This document shows positions 43,530-52,229 of a stretch of DNA of 64,000 nucleotides, piece by piece; the stretch's first letter is position 1, and every line of letters begins with the position of its first letter. This DNA is from Halarcobacter anaerophilus. GTDB taxonomy: Bacteria; Campylobacterota; Campylobacteria; Campylobacterales; Arcobacteraceae. The stretch is from the NCBI RefSeq assembly GCF_006459125.1, contig NZ_CP041070.1, forward strand, positions 1,302,001 through 1,366,000, given 5' to 3'. The notes under the pieces are model-generated. The model searched no databases and had not been told where the DNA came from. It saw only the letters and a list, made by a program, of their open reading frames with translations. A program made the position numbers and the translations under genes.

Positions 43530-44056
43530 TGGATTTTGAAACAGTAAATTTAAATGATCTTCAAAACAGATATTTTGCCCAAGCTTGGAAACTTTATGAA
43601 AACTCTTTCCCAAAAGATGAAAGAAGAACATTTAATGAACAAAAAACGGTCTCAAAAGATGAAAAATATAAAGCCTTGGGAATAATAAAAGATAATGAAC
43701 TTTTGGCTATTCTGTTTTTTTGGATTTTTGATAAAAATGTATTTATAGAACATTTTGCAGTAAACAGTGCTTTTAGAGGACAGGCTTTTGGTTCAAAAAT
43801 ATTAAAAAGTTTTTTGTCAAAATATGAAAATGTAGTTTTGGAAATTGAACTTATAAAAGATGAAATTTGTGAGAAAAGATTAAATTTTTATAAAAAATTT
43901 GATTTTGTCGTAAATGAGTATAGGCATTTTCAAATTCCTTTTAGAAAAGATTCCAAAGAGTTGGAACTTCTACTTTTATCTCATAAAAAGCCATTGTCAA
44001 AAGAGCAATATAAAGTTTTATATACTCAAATGAAAAACTCATTAACATTAAAATAA
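43529..44056 (+). CDS. GNAT-family N-acetyltransferase
   Basis: The 175-residue protein has a GNAT core: ALGIIKDNELLAILFFWIF, VFIEHFAVNSAFRGQAFGSKILKSFL (acetyl-CoA site R-G-x-x-x-G) and RLNFYKKFDFVVNEY. The frame stays open for 55 codons upstream inside the iron-exporter gene, but the ATG overlapping that gene's stop is the natural start. The substrate is unknown. Confidence 0.83.
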   Translation: MDFETVNLNDLQNRYFAQAWKLYENSFPKDERRTFNEQKTVSKDEKYKALGIIKDNELLAILFFWIFDKNVFIEHFAVNSAFRGQAFGSKILKSFLSKYENVVLEIELIKDEICEKRLNFYKKFDFVVNEYRHFQIPFRKDSKELELLLLSHKKPLSKEQYKVLYTQMKNSLTLK

Positions 44057-44080
44057 AAGAGTCAGAAGACTCTTTTATTT
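44051..44080. terminator. Bidirectional terminator between GNAT and peroxiredoxin genes
   Basis: AAATAAAAGAGTC, loop AGAA and GACTCTTTTATTT form a perfect 13-bp stem starting within the last codons of the GNAT gene and ending 1 nt before the stop of the convergent peroxiredoxin gene. Confidence 0.88.
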
Positions 44081-44081
44081 A

Positions 44082-44786
44082 TTAAGCCATAATTTCATCA
44101 ATAGTAATATAATCACCGACTCTACCAGTCATTTGCTCAACGTCAGTATTAACCGGAAGTGTTTTTTTACCAGGAGTCCATCCAGCAGGACAAACTTCTC
44201 CTGTTTTACTTGCATGTTGCCAAGCTTTTACTTGTCTTAAAAACTCTTTTACGTTTCTTCCTACCATTGGAGCTTGTACCTCTTGTGCTACAACTACACC
44301 GTCTGGATTTATTAAAAATCTTCCTCTTAGTGCTTGTCCTTCCTCTTCTATCATTACTCCAAATGCTCTACTTACTTCTCCTGTACCGTCTGCACCTATT
44401 GTTAGTTTTAAATCTTTTAATAATGGCTCAGTCTCTACAAATCTTTTGTGAGAAAATTTTGTATCTGTTGATACTGCTAAAATCTCTACTCCTAACTCTT
44501 GAAACTCATCATATTTTGCATTCATTGCCGCAATCTCTGTTGGACAAACAAAGGTAAAATCTGCCGGATAAAAACAAACTACATGCCATTTACCTTTATA
44601 GTCTTCACTGCTAACTTCTGTATAATGACCTGTTTTTGCATCATATGCATCCATTTTAAACTCAGGTACTTTTCTTAATACTAAACTTGAACTCATTTTT
44701 TCTTCCTTTTTTTCTATATTTTTTTTATTCTCTTCATTTGAAACTTTTGTCTCTTCTATTGCTTTTGCTCCTGTGTCGCATGCCAT
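44082..44786 (-). CDS. 2-Cys peroxiredoxin with N-terminal extension
   Basis: AhpC/Prx1-type enzyme with peroxidatic C81 (FTFVCPTE) and resolving C199 (GEVCPAGW); it reduces hydrogen peroxide and organic peroxides. The first 30 residues (MACDTGAKAIEETK, then Lys/Glu-rich) are an extension, and the conserved domain starts at Met31 (MSSSLVLRKVPEF). Both starts have good ribosome binding sites: AAGGAG before 44786 and AAGGAAG before Met31 (44696). A palindrome TTGTATC-A-GATACAA lies upstream. No AhpF adjoins it. Confidence 0.93.
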   Translation of the reverse strand: MACDTGAKAIEETKVSNEENKKNIEKKEEKMSSSLVLRKVPEFKMDAYDAKTGHYTEVSSEDYKGKWHVVCFYPADFTFVCPTEIAAMNAKYDEFQELGVEILAVSTDTKFSHKRFVETEPLLKDLKLTIGADGTGEVSRAFGVMIEEEGQALRGRFLINPDGVVVAQEVQAPMVGRNVKEFLRQVKAWQHASKTGEVCPAGWTPGKKTLPVNTDVEQMTGRVGDYITIDEIMA

Positions 44787-44843
44787 CTTTTTAACTCCTT
44801 ATAAAAACTATCAAAGGATAATTTTTTTCCTTTGAAAAATGGA

Positions 44844-44858
44844 TTGTATCAGATACAA
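44844..44858. promoter_or_regulatory. Perfect 7-1-7 palindrome upstream of the peroxiredoxin gene
   Basis: TTGTATC, A, GATACAA lies 58 nt before the peroxiredoxin start. The half-site TTGTATC is also the first unit of both candidate MocR operators in this window. It does not match a Fur or PerR box. A second, weaker hairpin CAAAGGA/TCCTTTG lies at 44812-44834 in the leader. Confidence 0.5.
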
Positions 44859-44967
44859 CATTAAAGTTTTTTTAAAAAAGTATAAGCAAGACTTATAATT
44901 AATTAAAAAACTTTCTAAACTTTTATATATAATAATACAAACAAGATAAATCTAAACAAAAGTATTT

Positions 44968-44984
44968 TATAATAATGATTATTA
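44968..44984 (+). promoter_or_regulatory. Fur box overlapping a -10 element before the ECF sigma gene
   Basis: TAATAAT-G-ATTATTA (44970-44984) matches the 7-1-7 Fur consensus TGATAATnATTATCA at 12 of 14 non-central positions. A TATAAT -10 box (44968-44973) overlaps its left arm, so bound Fur would block RNA polymerase. Confidence 0.65.
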
Positions 44985-44996
44985 AAATTATATGAA

Positions 44997-45485
44997 TTGG
45001 GTTTTGAAAAATTTATGCTTGAACATTATGAAGAGATATCTTATTATATTTTAAAATTAACGGGAGATAAAAACTTAGCAAAGGATTTAACACAAGAGAC
45101 TTACGCTAAGGTTTTAGAAGTAAGAAAAAATCAAAATATTGCAGTAAAAAAGGCTTATTTATATAAGATTGCACAAAATTTGGTAATAGATAAAACAAGA
45201 AGAGATAAGATTTTACCTCAAACAACATATGAAGAGGATGAACATTCAATCCCTGAAAAAGAGAGACCTGAAAGTATTGTATCTTCAGAATTCAGAGAGG
45301 AAAAATTAAAAGAGTGTATAAAAAATCTCTCAACACAAAACAAAAAAGCTTTTGTCCTTTATTACTATAAAGGATATACCAGAAAAGAGATTGCTAAGAT
45401 TATGAATATAAGTACGAATGCTGTTGAAAAAAATATTTCAAGAGCCATTTTAAAAATAAAAGAACAAATTAAGAAAGATTTCTAA
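44997..45485 (+). CDS. FecI-like ECF RNA polymerase sigma factor
   Basis: This 162-residue sigma-70 family protein has region 2 with DKNLAKDLTQETYAKVLEV and region 4 with LSTQNKKAFVLYYYKGYTRKEIAKIMNISTNAVEKNISRAI. It is followed by fecR- and TonB-receptor genes, so it is the cytoplasmic end of a cell-surface signalling chain for iron-siderophore uptake. The TTG at 44997 is used. An ATG at 45015 is the alternative, and neither has a clear ribosome binding site. Confidence 0.88.
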   Translation: MGFEKFMLEHYEEISYYILKLTGDKNLAKDLTQETYAKVLEVRKNQNIAVKKAYLYKIAQNLVIDKTRRDKILPQTTYEEDEHSIPEKERPESIVSSEFREEKLKECIKNLSTQNKKAFVLYYYKGYTRKEIAKIMNISTNAVEKNISRAILKIKEQIKKDF

Positions 45486-46465
45486 TGAATTTACAGATGC
45501 AAATAGACAAAAAAGCCAATCAATGGCTTATAAAAGAGAAAGAGGGTTTATCTTTCCAAGAACAAAAAGAGTTGGAACTCTGGCTTGAAAATATAAATCA
45601 TAAAAAAGCTTACGATGAAAATAAAAAGCTGATAGATGAATGTTTACATTTAGATGAAGATTTTATAAATGAATTGGAAAATGAAGTTTTTAATAATGAA
45701 GAAGAAGAGCAAAATATTTTTTATAAAAGTAGATATTTAGCAGCATCAATAATTATTGCCTGTATAGTTGTTTTCTCTTTATTTGAGGTTAAAAACTACT
45801 ATTTTAAACCGACTTTTTTGACAAATTATATAACTTCAAATAAAAAAAGTCTAAATATAAAACTTCCTGATAATTCGATAGTAGATTTGGACTTAAAATC
45901 TCAGATAGAGGTTGTCTATTACAATAATAAAAGAACAGTGCAATTAAACAGAGGTGCAGCCATGTTCAGTATAGCAAAAAATAAAGAAAAGCCTTTTTTT
46001 ATTAAATCAGGAAAAACTTTAATAGAAGTAGTTGGTACAAAGTTTGAAGTAATAAATCAAAATAATATAACCACGATAAATGTTTTAGAAGGAGTTGTAA
46101 AAGTTAGTCATATTTATAATAATCAAGGAGATATCCAAACTTTAATCCGATTGAAAAAAGCACAATCATTTTCTTTAAATAATAAAGGTGAAGTTCTAAA
46201 TTATAATACAATAAATACAAAGATAATAGCTTCTTGGAAAGAAGATATGGTAAATTTCGATAAAACTACATTAAAAGAAGCTTCATCTTTATTTGAAAAG
46301 TATTCAAATAGAAAAATGAAGTTTGCAAACTATGAATTATCTCAATTAAAAATATCAGGGAAGTTCTCAACTTTACATTATGATAGTTTTTTAGAAGCAA
46401 TTGAATTAATATATCCCGTTAAAATAGAAAAAGATGGAATTATTGTGAAAGTTTTAAATAAATAG
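45485..46465 (+). CDS. FecR-family anti-sigma / sigma-activating protein
   Basis: An N-terminal cytoplasmic segment (DUF4880-like, ANQWLIKEKEGLSFQEQKELELWL) is followed by one membrane helix (about 83-102) and the periplasmic FecR domain (KKSLNIKLPDNSIVDLDLKSQIEVVY, GAAMFSIAKNKEKPFFIKSG, VVGTKFEVI). A C-terminal STN-like lobe would contact the receptor. It passes the receptor signal to the sigma factor. The ATG overlaps the sigma-gene stop by 1 nt. Confidence 0.88.
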   Translation: MNLQMQIDKKANQWLIKEKEGLSFQEQKELELWLENINHKKAYDENKKLIDECLHLDEDFINELENEVFNNEEEEQNIFYKSRYLAASIIIACIVVFSLFEVKNYYFKPTFLTNYITSNKKSLNIKLPDNSIVDLDLKSQIEVVYYNNKRTVQLNRGAAMFSIAKNKEKPFFIKSGKTLIEVVGTKFEVINQNNITTINVLEGVVKVSHIYNNQGDIQTLIRLKKAQSFSLNNKGEVLNYNTINTKIIASWKEDMVNFDKTTLKEASSLFEKYSNRKMKFANYELSQLKISGKFSTLHYDSFLEAIELIYPVKIEKDGIIVKVLNK

Positions 46466-46584
46466 TTTTTAAAAGTTTTTCACAAATTTCAAAATTTTTT
46501 CAAAAAAGCTGTCCGATTTTTTATTTTCATTCGTTTAATATATAGAGATAATAACAATTCTCAAAATCATAACAAGGAAAGAAA

Positions 46585-48990
46585 ATGAATCTAAAAAAGA
46601 AGGTATTTGTTGCCTCTTCTTTAGCGTTAGCTTTTAGTATGAACTTATTTGGCGATGAAGTATATACTATAAAAGACAAAACTCTAAAAGAGGCTTTGGA
46701 GATTATATCGAAAAAATCAAATTTATCATATATTGCAAATGATAAATTACTTGAAACACGGAAGATCAACAATATTGAAAATATCGAAGGTACTCAGAAA
46801 GCTTTGGATAAATTGTTGCAAGGAACCGGACTAAAAGCTATTATAAAAAATGAAGCAATAGTTATAGTAAAAAGTGAAGCAAAGAACTCTTCTAAAAATG
46901 GAAATGATTTAGGAAAAATAGATGTAGTAGCAAACTCAGAAATAACGGAAGGTACAGGTTCATATACCCTTGGTTCAACAAGTACGGCTACAAATCTAAG
47001 TATGTCTTTAAAAGAGACACCTCAATCTATAAGTGTAATAACAAGACAAAGAATAGATGACCAAAGCTTAAATAGTATTACCGATGTCCTACAACAAATG
47101 CCCGGAATAAGTGTACAAAGTATAGGAAATGGAAGATCGACTATTTATTCCCGCGGCGGTTATGCAATTACAAATTATCAATTAGACGGAATACCAACTT
47201 ATACAAATTCTCGTACACAAAATGCTTCTCAAGGTTTAGCCGATATGGCTGTATATGATCATATAGAAGTAATAAGAGGTGCAACAGGGTTGATGACGGG
47301 AGCAGGTGATCCTTCCGGAACTATTAATATGATAAGAAAAAAACCTACAAAAGATACTCAAGCAAGTATGGAAGTAACAGTTGGTTCTTGGGATTTATAC
47401 CGTGCGCAACTTGATATATCGGGTTCTTTAAATAAAAATGGAACGATAAGAGGAAGAGTAGTAAGCGCATATCAAGAAAATGAGAGTAAAAAAGATTATT
47501 TTGAAGAAGAGAAGAAGATATTTTACGGTGTAGTTGAAGCAGATATTACGGATACTACACTTTTAAGTGTAGGTGTTGATTATCAGGAGTACAAACCTAC
47601 TGGATCCTCTTCTACGGGATTTCCTCTTTTTTATAGTGATGGTTCACAAACAAATTTTTCAAGATCATTAAATCCTGGAGCAAAATGGTCTTATGATAAT
47701 AAAGAGACTTATAATATTTTTGCAACATTACAGCAAGAACTTATAAATGACTGGAGATTAAAAGTTTCAACTAATTATTTACATACAGATAGAGAATTTT
47801 ATGGAGCAACTGCTGCATGGGGACTTTTAGATAAAAATACGGGAGATGGTATAGCTCTTTATGGTGGTGCTGGAGATGCTGAACAAACCCAAAAGGGTTT
47901 TGATATAAATATAGACGGTACATATAAACTTTTTAATAGAGAACATGAACTAGTTCTTGGTTATAGCTATTTTAAATATGATAATACACATTCTCCTTTA
48001 TCTGGAACAAATGTTGAAGGGAATCCTATTAACTATTATAATTGGGGAAATAATCCATCGAAACCTGATACAAAAAACGGTAAACTCTATGATTGGGATC
48101 ATGTGATTATCCAAAAAGGTACTTATTTAGCAACAAGATTTCATCCAAGTGATGATTTATCTCTTATTTTAGGAGGAAGATTTTCCGATTATGAATATGA
48201 TGATAAATGGGATTATCCAGTATATTCAAGTAGTAATAGTAAAGAAAATTATGATGAAACAGCATTTACCCCATATGCAGGAATTGTTTATGATATAAAT
48301 GAGGAACACTCAATTTATATAAGTTATACAAGTGTATTTGAACCACAAAATTCTAAAGATAAAAATGGAAGTACATTAGACCCAAGAGAGGGGAATAATT
48401 ATGAAATCGGATATAAAAATGAACTATTTGGCGGTGCTTTAAACAGTAGTATTGCCGTTTATAGAATAGAGCAGGATAATTTAGCCGTTGCAGATACGGG
48501 AAATTATATTCCAGGTACAACTGATGCTGCATATAAAGCTATAGATGGTGCAGTTACCAAAGGTTTGGATCTTGAAATAACAGGAGAGATAAATTCAAAT
48601 TGGAATCTACAAGCAAGTTATACTTATAGTAAAACAGAAGATCAAAATAATGAACGAATAAAAACAACTTACCCAAGACATATGGTAAAACTTTGGACAA
48701 CCTATAATCTTGATAAATTAACTTTAGGCGGTGGTGTAAACTGGCAAAGTAAAATATATTTTGACACAACTTCTTGGCAATATCCAAATATGAAATTCCA
48801 TGCAGAACAAAAAGCCTATGCAGTTGCAAATGCAATGGCAAGATATAAGATTAGCAAAGATTTATCTGCTACATTAAATATCAATAATGTTTTTGATAAA
48901 AAATATTTAAGTTCTATAGAAGATACCTTTTTAACAGGAGAATACGGTAATTCTAGAAATTTTATATTTTCTTTAAAATATACATTTTAA
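46585..48990 (+). CDS. TonB-dependent siderophore receptor with signalling (STN) domain
   Basis: The 801-residue outer-membrane receptor has a signal peptide (1-23) and an N-terminal STN domain (about 24-97, YTIKDKTLKEALEIISKKSNLSYI). The plug (about 135-250) has ETPQSISVITRQRIDDQ, MPGISVQS and YQLDGIPTY, and a 22-strand-type barrel ends in a C-terminal Phe. The STN domain means it also signals to FecR, like FpvA, FoxA or FecA. The plug resembles the FpvA/FhuE group of hydroxamate or catecholate receptors, but the ligand cannot be named. A 119-nt gap after fecR should hold the ECF-dependent promoter. AACAAGGAAAG precedes the ATG. Confidence 0.92.
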   Translation: MNLKKKVFVASSLALAFSMNLFGDEVYTIKDKTLKEALEIISKKSNLSYIANDKLLETRKINNIENIEGTQKALDKLLQGTGLKAIIKNEAIVIVKSEAKNSSKNGNDLGKIDVVANSEITEGTGSYTLGSTSTATNLSMSLKETPQSISVITRQRIDDQSLNSITDVLQQMPGISVQSIGNGRSTIYSRGGYAITNYQLDGIPTYTNSRTQNASQGLADMAVYDHIEVIRGATGLMTGAGDPSGTINMIRKKPTKDTQASMEVTVGSWDLYRAQLDISGSLNKNGTIRGRVVSAYQENESKKDYFEEEKKIFYGVVEADITDTTLLSVGVDYQEYKPTGSSSTGFPLFYSDGSQTNFSRSLNPGAKWSYDNKETYNIFATLQQELINDWRLKVSTNYLHTDREFYGATAAWGLLDKNTGDGIALYGGAGDAEQTQKGFDINIDGTYKLFNREHELVLGYSYFKYDNTHSPLSGTNVEGNPINYYNWGNNPSKPDTKNGKLYDWDHVIIQKGTYLATRFHPSDDLSLILGGRFSDYEYDDKWDYPVYSSSNSKENYDETAFTPYAGIVYDINEEHSIYISYTSVFEPQNSKDKNGSTLDPREGNNYEIGYKNELFGGALNSSIAVYRIEQDNLAVADTGNYIPGTTDAAYKAIDGAVTKGLDLEITGEINSNWNLQASYTYSKTEDQNNERIKTTYPRHMVKLWTTYNLDKLTLGGGVNWQSKIYFDTTSWQYPNMKFHAEQKAYAVANAMARYKISKDLSATLNINNVFDKKYLSSIEDTFLTGEYGNSRNFIFSLKYTF

Positions 48991-48992
48991 AC

Positions 48993-49018
48993 TATAAAGA
49001 GACTTTTGTCTCTTTATA
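48993..49018. terminator. Bidirectional terminator after the TonB receptor
   Basis: TATAAAGAGAC, loop TTTT and GTCTCTTTATA form a perfect 11-bp stem 2 nt after the receptor stop and 2 nt before the convergent Msr-fusion stop. Confidence 0.85.
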
Positions 49019-49020
49019 AC

Positions 49021-50217
49021 TTATTTATTATCTATCTTATCTCTTGGTACAAATTCTAAAACAGTAGCATTTATACAAAATCTTCTATGCCCGAATTCAT
49101 CAAAAACATGACCTAGATGAATTCCGCTTTTTTTAGCAATAACTTCAACTCTGTTCATTCCGTAACTATAATCAGGTTTTTCTATTGTTGCGCCGTCAAC
49201 AGCTTTGTAAAAACTAAGCCAGCCTGTTTTTGAATTAAATCTGTCTTTTGTATCAAAAAGTATATCTCCTGAGACTTTATCAATAAAAACACCATCAGGA
49301 GTATTTTTAAAAATATCATACTGTTTGCAAAATCTTGAATCGGTATTTTTATTAAAAGCTACATTATAGCTTTCTGTATTTTCCCCAAGTTTAAAGGCTC
49401 CTAATTGTTCATAAAACTCTTTTTCATTTAGATATCCTTTATGACTGAAAATCTCTTTGCCATTTTCAATAAAAAGTATAATAGGCGTTACATCAAGTTT
49501 TGTTTTTATATCAAAATCTTTTAGCTGTTTTTCTAAAACTGTTCTAAGTGGAATTGTCCCTTTGTAATTTGAACTTACCTCTTTTTCAAACTTCTCACAA
49601 TAAGGGCAAAATCCTTCAGCTTTTATAACAAGAATCTCTTTGCCTTTTAAAGGTGTGATAAAATCTTTTGTAAGTTGTTTCTTTTTCTCAAACTTTACGC
49701 CTGTTGCATGATTCGGACAATAACCGTTTGGATTTTTTTCTAAATAGTCTTGATGATAATTCTCAGCTTCGTAAAATTTTTGCAAAGGTTTGATTTGAGT
49801 TACGATTTTGCCGAATCCATGTTCTTCTAAAAGGGTTTGATATTTAGCTTTTGTAGAATAAGCTATATTTTTTTGATTTTCATTTGTATAAAAGATAGCA
49901 CTTCTGTAGTTGTTCCCTACATCATTGCCTTGACGATTTAATTGCGTTGGGTCATGTATTTGCCAAAAAGACTTTATAAGTTTGTCTGCATTTGTTTTGC
50001 TTGTATCAAATTTTACAAGAACACCTTCTGTGTAATTTATAATATTTAAATTGTTGTTTTGAGGAAGCTTTCTGTATTTTAAAACCTTTTCATATGTGGG
50101 ATTTGCATAATTTCCTCCCACATATCCTGATTTTACATCTACGACACCGTTTAAATTTTCAAAATGTTTTTCAACTCCCCAAAAGCAGCCCGCTGCAAAT
50201 ACAATTTCAGCTATCAT
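49021..50217 (-). CDS. MsrA-thioredoxin-MsrB fusion methionine sulfoxide reductase
   Basis: The 398-residue protein has three enzymes in a row. MsrA covers ~1-175 (catalytic C11 in FAAGCFWG; YHQDYLEKNPNGYC). A thioredoxin-fold domain covers ~185-285 (redox pair C204-P-Y-C207). MsrB covers ~288-398 (catalytic C381 in RRFCINATVLEF; FNSKTGWLSF). MsrA and MsrB repair the S and R forms of methionine sulfoxide, and the middle domain can supply electrons. There is no signal peptide, so it is probably cytosolic. The domain order A-Trx-B differs from the Trx-A-B order of Neisseria PilB. MsrB here lacks the zinc CxxC pairs, as in PilB-type forms. GWLSF replaces the usual GWPSF. Confidence 0.88.
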   Translation of the reverse strand: MIAEIVFAAGCFWGVEKHFENLNGVVDVKSGYVGGNYANPTYEKVLKYRKLPQNNNLNIINYTEGVLVKFDTSKTNADKLIKSFWQIHDPTQLNRQGNDVGNNYRSAIFYTNENQKNIAYSTKAKYQTLLEEHGFGKIVTQIKPLQKFYEAENYHQDYLEKNPNGYCPNHATGVKFEKKKQLTKDFITPLKGKEILVIKAEGFCPYCEKFEKEVSSNYKGTIPLRTVLEKQLKDFDIKTKLDVTPIILFIENGKEIFSHKGYLNEKEFYEQLGAFKLGENTESYNVAFNKNTDSRFCKQYDIFKNTPDGVFIDKVSGDILFDTKDRFNSKTGWLSFYKAVDGATIEKPDYSYGMNRVEVIAKKSGIHLGHVFDEFGHRRFCINATVLEFVPRDKIDNK

Positions 50218-50309
50218 AATAAATCCTTAAAATTCTTTATTTGTATTATAATATTTCAATGTGTAGAGAAGGTAAATATTAATTTTTAAAAACAAACTCT
50301 TAAAAAAAC

Positions 50310-50816
50310 TCATCCTTGCCCCATTGCAGCATTTGTAGCAAATATAATAATAGCTGTCGCAAATAGCAAAATAAAAAAAACAATTAAGAGTTTATAAACT
50401 GAAAATTCAAAAGTAAGGCTCTCTTTGTTTTTACTTTTTATAGCGTTTTTTTTGCTGCAAAAATAGAATAAAACAGTTGCCAGCAAAATACTTACTATTT
50501 CTATAATAAAAAGTGCTATGGGCATATCTGTTTTACTTGTCGGGAAAATTTTAAATAGATCAAGAAAATAGACTAGAATATAAAGTAGTGCTATGATTTT
50601 ACTCATTAATAAAGAATAGCTTTTTTTCTTTATTACTAAAAAAGCGACAACAAAACTTACAATTCCCAAAGCAGTAAGAAAAATATTAAATAAACTTAAA
50701 ATCTCCACACTATAATGGGAAAAATCTCTTGTTTCAACAGGTCCTCCGGGAACTAATATCGTTAATAATATAGAAAGAGTTATTAATAATATTGATATTA
50801 TATAGTTGTTTTTCAT
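50310..50816 (-). CDS. Uncharacterised four-helix membrane protein
   Basis: The 168-residue product has four hydrophobic helices (about 5-22, 42-65, 75-93, 100-122) plus a fifth near the C-terminus (140-162). A loop follows helix 1 (VPGGPVETRDFSHYS). I recognise no family. It lies 16 nt downstream of MocR copy 2 on the same strand and is probably co-transcribed with it. The next gene (Msr fusion) follows after 92 nt. Confidence 0.75.
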   Translation of the reverse strand: MKNNYIISILLITLSILLTILVPGGPVETRDFSHYSVEILSLFNIFLTALGIVSFVVAFLVIKKKSYSLLMSKIIALLYILVYFLDLFKIFPTSKTDMPIALFIIEIVSILLATVLFYFCSKKNAIKSKNKESLTFEFSVYKLLIVFFILLFATAIIIFATNAAMGQG

Positions 50817-50832
50817 ATTGTTCCTTTTTTAA

Positions 50833-52203
50833 CTATAAAACAGCTTTATACCAAATTTTTGAAAAAGATACTATAGCAGGAGTTATCTCCTCCTCTTTAA
50901 AACATCCAAACCCGATATTTATCACTTCGTCTTTTAAACTAGAATCAAAGTGAACGGGATATATTTTTATTAGATTCTCTTCTAAAAGATTTTGAAGCAT
51001 ATTCATATCTATTTTAACGGTAGGTTTGATTAATATAGCTAAACCGCTTCCTTCTCTTACTATTTTAACGCTCTCTTTTAGATAAGTTTGAATAGCTTTT
51101 TTCATAAGTTCATGTTTCTTTTTATTTAAGGTTCTCATTTTTCTTATATGTTTATCCCAAAAGCCTTCTTTGATAAATAGTTCCAGAGTTTTTTGAATAT
51201 CAATAGGAACGCCCGAAAATGAAAAATCAAATATCTCTTTGTATACTTTTAACAACTCTTTTGGAAGTACAATATAACTAACTCTAAGTGCAGGAGATAA
51301 AGCTTTTGAAAAAGTACCTGTATATATCACTTTTTGATTATTGTTTATTCCTTGTAAAGAGGGAACAGGTCTGTTATAATAACTTAATTCACTGTCATAA
51401 TCATCTTCTATTATATAAGAGTTATTTTTTATTGCCCAGTTTATTAGTTTTATACGGTTTGAAATAGGGATCGTAACTCCTGTTGGATATTGGTGAGAAG
51501 GAGTTACATAAATAAGTTTACTTTTACTTCTTTCTAACTGTTTTAAATCTACTCCTTGGGATGTAATTGAAATAGGTTTTATCTTATATCCTACTTGTTG
51601 AAACACTTTTTGAACTACTTTATAACCAGGCTCTTCTATTCCTATAGTATTTGTAAACTCTTTTAATATATTTGCAATAATAAACATAGAATCGGAAAAA
51701 CCGCTGCATACGACTATTTGCTCTTCCGTACAAGATACGGCTCTTGAACTTTCAAGATATTTGGCTATTTGTTTACGAAAACCTAAATCTCCTTGTTTAT
51801 TTGGATAAATTCCAAAGTTGCTTGAAGAGATTATTTTATTATGTAGTTTACTCCAAAGTTTTTTGGGAAAAACATCATCACTGTATTGCGCAGGAAAGAA
51901 GTTATATTTATATTTTTTATCGGGATTCTCTTTATTTTTTATATTTGATTTTTGTTTTTTAAACTCTTTATATATATCTTCACTTACAAAATATCCTTTT
52001 TGAGGATGACTCTCTATATAACCTTCTGCATAGAGTTGGTTATATGCTGATTCAACAGTTGTTTTACTAAGCTTGTATTCTTGGCACATTTTTCTAATAG
52101 ACAGAAGTTTTTTACCTGTTAGATTTTTGTTTTTTATATCTTCTTTTATTTGTTCATATAATTGAATATATAAAGGAGTTGAAGATTTTTCCAGTTTATA
52201 CAT
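50833..52203 (-). CDS. MocR-family PLP-dependent regulator, copy 2
   Basis: The 456-residue paralog of the regulator at 37946. It has a GntR winged helix (PLYIQLYEQIKEDIKNK ... SIRKMCQEYKLSKTTVESAYNQLYAEGYIESHPQKGYFVSED), then an aminotransferase domain with EDDYDSELSYYNRPVPSLQG and the PLP lysine in GTFSKALSPALR. Identity with copy 1 is high over the whole length, so this is a recent duplication within the lineage. It diverges from an AhpD-like gene across a gap with the same operator-like site. Confidence 0.9.
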   Translation of the reverse strand: MYKLEKSSTPLYIQLYEQIKEDIKNKNLTGKKLLSIRKMCQEYKLSKTTVESAYNQLYAEGYIESHPQKGYFVSEDIYKEFKKQKSNIKNKENPDKKYKYNFFPAQYSDDVFPKKLWSKLHNKIISSSNFGIYPNKQGDLGFRKQIAKYLESSRAVSCTEEQIVVCSGFSDSMFIIANILKEFTNTIGIEEPGYKVVQKVFQQVGYKIKPISITSQGVDLKQLERSKSKLIYVTPSHQYPTGVTIPISNRIKLINWAIKNNSYIIEDDYDSELSYYNRPVPSLQGINNNQKVIYTGTFSKALSPALRVSYIVLPKELLKVYKEIFDFSFSGVPIDIQKTLELFIKEGFWDKHIRKMRTLNKKKHELMKKAIQTYLKESVKIVREGSGLAILIKPTVKIDMNMLQNLLEENLIKIYPVHFDSSLKDEVINIGFGCFKEEEITPAIVSFSKIWYKAVL

Positions 52204-52229
52204 AACTGACCTTTTAAAAAATATAAAAA

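Noticed and set aside
44159-44557. Plus-strand 132-codon ORF opposite the peroxiredoxin gene
   Set aside because: Almost only Leu with scattered His/Gln, the typical antisense of a conserved gene; the peroxiredoxin motifs on the other strand are decisive.
46551-46569. GAGATAATAACAATTCTC upstream of the TonB receptor as a Fur box
   Set aside because: Only short GAGA/TCTC ends are symmetric and it matches the Fur consensus poorly; control by the adjacent ECF sigma factor is more likely.
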